NCBI GenBank assembly: GCA_947629295.1
Contig: CANRDH010000122.1
Coordinates: forward strand, 1 to 5,305
From: an uncultured Clostridia bacterium
GTDB lineage: Bacteria; Bacillota; Clostridia; Oscillospirales; Acutalibacteraceae
Length of the DNA stretch: 5,305 nt
Direction of reading: 5' to 3'
Part shown: positions 4,698-5,305 of the stretch, in pieces
How the letters are laid out: each line of letters opens with the position of its first letter
How positions within the stretch are numbered: the first letter of the stretch is position 1
Made by a program: the position numbers and the translations under genes
The notes under the pieces: model-generated
Databases searched by the model: none
Told to the model about the DNA's origin: nothing
What the model saw: only the letters and a program-made list of their open reading frames with translations

Positions 4698-5189
4698 ATG
4701 AAATATACTCTTTCAGTTCTTGTGGAAAACCACCCCGGCGTTCTCTCCAAAGTATCGGGACTTTTCTCCCGCAGAGCCTTCAATATTGATAGTCTTGCCG
4801 TGGGAATAACAGAGGATCCCGATATTTCAAGAATGACTATAGTTGCCCACGGCGACGAATATGTTATCGAGCAGCTTGAAAAGCAGCTCAACAAGGTGAT
4901 TCCCGTAATAAAGGTCAGGACCTATAAAGAGGGAGAATATATAAGTCGTGAGCTTTCGCTGATAAAGGTAAGCTGCCCGTCTAAGCAAAGGCTTGATATC
5001 ATGAAAATATCAGAGCTTATGGGGGCACGGATAGTTGATGTTTCCGTCAATACAATGACGCTGCAATTTGCAGATACGCTTGAAGCGTTTGAAACACTGA
5101 TTGATCTTCTCAGGCCATATGGTATCCGTGAGATCGTCCGAACAGGAACTGTCGCAATCGAAAAGGATTCAGCGACCTCCCGTAAATAA
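4698..5189 (+). CDS. ilvN: Acetohydroxyacid synthase small (regulatory) subunit
   Basis: This subunit activates the IlvB catalytic dimer and confers feedback inhibition by valine (and related amino acids). At 163 residues it is full length and close to E. coli IlvH in layout. An N-terminal ACT domain (about 2-75) contains LSVLVENHPGVLSKVSGLFS, FNIDSLAV and DISRMTIV. The C-terminal ALS small-subunit domain (about 80-158) contains ISRELSLIKV and RTGTVAIE near its end. Residues N11, G14 and N29 fall at the positions that form the valine site in E. coli IlvH, where changes cause valine resistance, so the subunit should still bind an inhibitory amino acid. It sits 12 bases after ilvB with a GGAGG site overlapping the ilvB stop, and 75 bases before ilvC. 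Identification is firm; sensitivity to valine is inferred. It could equally be named ilvH. Confidence 0.95.
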   Translation: MKYTLSVLVENHPGVLSKVSGLFSRRAFNIDSLAVGITEDPDISRMTIVAHGDEYVIEQLEKQLNKVIPVIKVRTYKEGEYISRELSLIKVSCPSKQRLDIMKISELMGARIVDVSVNTMTLQFADTLEAFETLIDLLRPYGIREIVRTGTVAIEKDSATSRK

Positions 5190-5216
5190 CGGTCTAACAG
5201 ATTTCATATATATTTC

Positions 5217-5231
5217 GTACCCAATGGGTAC
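5217..5231. repeat. 15-base palindrome between ilvN and ilvC
   Basis: GTACCCA and TGGGTAC are perfect 7-base arms around a central A. As RNA it would form a 5-bp GUACC/GGUAC stem with a 5-base loop. No T-run follows closely, so it is not a standard terminator. It may be a protein operator or an RNA processing or stability element that separates ilvC expression from ilvBN. Confidence 0.5.
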
Positions 5232-5264
5232 ATATCTAATTAATTTTATTTGGAGGTCTTTAAA

Positions 5265-5305
5265 ATGCCAAAAATTTATTACGATGCTGATTGTGACATC
5301 AATGT
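5265..5305 (+). CDS. ilvC: Ketol-acid reductoisomerase, N-terminal fragment
   Basis: Only the first 13 codons lie in the window: MPKIYYDADCDIN, cut by the window edge. This matches the typical start of bacterial IlvC (M-x-K-I-Y-Y-D-x-D). The enzyme isomerises and reduces 2-acetolactate or 2-aceto-2-hydroxybutyrate to the dihydroxy acid using NAD(P)H and Mg, the step right after AHAS. GGAGG at 5252-5256 is 8 bases before the ATG. The gene order ilvB-ilvN-ilvC is common in Firmicutes, which supports the call despite the short fragment. The Rossmann-fold glycine motif lies beyond the window, so cofactor preference cannot be judged. Confidence 0.88.
   Translation, partial: MPKIYYDADCDIN

Overview
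This window looks like chromosomal DNA from a Gram-positive anaerobe of the class Clostridia. The evidence is strong GGAGG-type ribosome binding sites, AT-rich spacers, consensus sigma-A promoters, a zinc-ribbon L31 protein, and the protein styles. An Oscillospiraceae/Ruminococcaceae-like source is a guess from style, not a result. The content is mostly housekeeping. I found no mobile element, CRISPR array, tRNA or rRNA.

Left part, minus strand (34-1964). Reading leftward from a divergent spacer, a strong promoter with phased A-tracts drives rpmE (ribosomal protein L31). A 14-bp hairpin follows, then a YigZ/IMPACT-family gene, then a YjbR/MmcQ-family gene 17 bases further on. Beyond that, positions 34-258 hold what looks like a small broken gene. 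It reads as one protein of about 74 residues only if two single-base indels in homopolymers are corrected.

Middle (1865-3065). A 336-base divergent spacer carries the rpmE promoter on one strand and a perfect TTGACA-17-TATAAT promoter on the other. The latter drives an orphan LytTR-type response regulator, which has no histidine kinase in the window. The regulator gene ends at a clear intrinsic terminator.

Right part, plus strand (3007-5305). A perfect-consensus extended -10 promoter with a leader of only about 24 bases starts a branched-chain amino acid operon. Its genes are ilvB (acetohydroxyacid synthase catalytic subunit), ilvN (regulatory ACT subunit) and the first 13 codons of ilvC (ketol-acid reductoisomerase). 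IlvB/IlvN make 2-acetolactate or 2-aceto-2-hydroxybutyrate, and IlvC reduces and isomerises the product toward valine, leucine and isoleucine. No T-box or peptide attenuator fits in the short leader. A 15-base palindrome lies between ilvN and ilvC.

The most notable point is in IlvB. It naturally carries, at three positions, residues known as herbicide-resistance substitutions in other AHAS enzymes. One of these is Leu at the Trp that sets 2-ketobutyrate preference. It also lacks the usual C-terminal tail that helps close the active site. This suggests an unusual AHAS subtype, but I see no clear evidence of a wholly new system.
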